Assembly (NCBI GenBank): GCA_947624445.1 | Contig: CANQKF010000011.1 | Coordinates: 1-53,276, forward strand | Length of the DNA: 53,276 nt | Direction of reading: 5' to 3' | Origin: an uncultured Clostridia bacterium | GTDB taxonomy: Bacteria; Bacillota; Clostridia; Christensenellales; Borkfalkiaceae | In this document: positions 52,489-53,276 of the stretch, one piece after another | Layout of the letters: every line of letters starts with the position of its first letter | Numbering within the stretch: position 1 is the first letter of the stretch | The notes under the pieces: generated by a model | Database searches by the model: none | Told to the model about the DNA's origin: nothing | The model's input: only the letters and a program-made list of their open reading frames with translations | Translations under genes and position numbers: made by a program

Positions 52489-53276
52489 TTATTGACGGAA
52501 TATGATTTGGATCTCGTCGCCCGTCTCGTCGACTTCGATGCGGTCAATGAAGAGGTCGATGAGCGCCCTCGCGTCCTCGTCGGTAGCGAAGAGCTCCTCG
52601 GCTTCGAGCGATTTCCCGCATACCATGTCCGAGGTCAAGGCCTTCAAAGCGTCGATTTCGGCAATTTTTTCTTTGAGCTCTTTCTGCGTCTTTATATATT
52701 CTGCCGCCCTGTCTTCGTAATTTTTTACGACCGAGGCCTCCGCCGTGTTTGCGGCGCGGTCCAAGATCCTGCCGATTTGGCCGTCGAGGCCAGACACCTT
52801 TCTGGAGAGTTCCGCGCGCTCCTTTTGGAGAGGCGCATTGAGGCAAGTTGCAACCGCCTCTGCATTGGAAGCATTTTTGAGATAACCGTTGACGCTCTCC
52901 GCGATGACGGACTTCACCGCAGTCTCCAAATAGTCTGCGTTGATGTTCTTTGTCGGGCAAGTGCTGCCGTATCTCTTTTGATGCTTCAAACAGCAGTAGT
53001 TGCGGTATTTTCGCTTGCCTCTCCCGCTTGCCGTCGAAGAGCCGCCGCTCATCGGGCCGCCGCACGCCTTGCAGAACAGCTTCCCCGTCAAGAGGTAGTT
53101 GCTCGCATCCATGTGCGGACGGCACTCGTTTTTGCGCTTGTCGAGAATACTTTGAACTTTATCGAACAGCTTTTTGTCGATGATGGGTTCAATGTGTTCG
53201 TCGATTCGGACTTCGTCGACGTGTTCGAGAAGGACGCGGTGCTTCTTCTTTTTGCCGCCTTCGCGGTTGTAGATGT
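52489..53276 (-). CDS. Large serine recombinase, partial (5' end off window)
   Basis: The last 262 residues of a second serine recombinase; the frame stays open to the window edge, so the internal ATG at 53112 is not the start. IYNREGG and DEHIEPIIDKKLFDKVQSIL are the end of the recombinase domain, FCKACGGPMSGG with a later CCLKHQKRYGSTCP is the zinc ribbon, and a coiled coil (about 155-235) follows. The catalytic serine domain lies outside. Tandem recombinase genes usually belong to integrative elements, in which they act as a pair or as integrase and accessory protein. Confidence 0.88.
   Translation of the reverse strand, partial: IYNREGGKKKKHRVLLEHVDEVRIDEHIEPIIDKKLFDKVQSILDKRKNECRPHMDASNYLLTGKLFCKACGGPMSGGSSTASGRGKRKYRNYCCLKHQKRYGSTCPTKNINADYLETAVKSVIAESVNGYLKNASNAEAVATCLNAPLQKERAELSRKVSGLDGQIGRILDRAANTAEASVVKNYEDRAAEYIKTQKELKEKIAEIDALKALTSDMVCGKSLEAEELFATDEDARALIDLFIDRIEVDETGDEIQIIFRQ

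Overview
The window looks like part of the chromosome of a GC-rich Gram-positive anaerobe, most likely a gut-type Clostridia (Bacillota). The basis is: strong AGGAGG-type ribosome binding sites, sigma-A-type promoters, RNase Y, a SipW-type signal peptidase with a TasA/camelysin-like partner, an ArsR/SdpI pair, rubrerythrin (anaerobe), many lipoproteins with Gram-positive lipoboxes and no outer-membrane proteins. No rRNA, tRNA or CRISPR array was seen. The taxonomy is inference from gene content only.

Left part (1-12.2 kb): a SipW-like signal peptidase overlaps a secreted TasA/camelysin-type protein (+). Convergent to it are a type IIA topoisomerase pair (parE-parC, -), a helD-LRR-HAD phosphatase operon (-), an ArsR/SdpI-like autoregulated pair (-) and rubrerythrin (-). 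Housekeeping units are cleanly separated by terminators and consensus promoters. The 1 kb gap at 12.2-13.16 kb carries two ~130-bp inverted-repeat elements with TGTCAT ends, and a partial copy of one lies near base 250.

Middle part: a five-gene minus-strand operon (19.7 to 13.16 kb) encodes UDP-galactopyranose mutase, a cytosolic GH3 glycosidase, a GtrA-like membrane protein with a coiled-coil tail, a tyrosine-phosphatase-family protein and a GT2 glycosyltransferase, which suggests surface glycan work. Divergent from it is the most striking region, an 18-kb plus-strand cluster (20.1-38.2 kb). It holds a GH16 lipoprotein, a 1241-residue lipoprotein with Ig-like and carbohydrate-binding-like modules, a membrane-anchored domain-permuted GH3, a beta-helix lipoprotein, a 1058-residue modular lipoprotein, a second permuted GH3 and a GH5 lipoprotein. 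Every product is predicted to be anchored at the cell surface, and no transporter or dedicated regulator is in the cluster. The GH16/GH3/GH5 combination points to a beta-glucan-type substrate. Strong GC hairpins without U-tracts sit in three intergenic gaps, and the cluster ends in a strong terminator.

Right part: a Cys-headed collagen-like protein is divergent from a GT2-TPR glycosyltransferase, followed by RNase Y (-). A plus-strand operon then encodes an ArsB/SLC13-type permease, a MacB/LolD-type ATPase and two duplicated pairs of FtsX-type permeases, with the relic of a further permease between the pairs. At the right edge are a small unknown protein, a promoter-to-terminator unit that looks like an uncharacterised structured RNA (50.52-50.76 kb, -), and two tandem large serine recombinases. 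The second recombinase runs off the window, which implies a mobile element extending beyond it.
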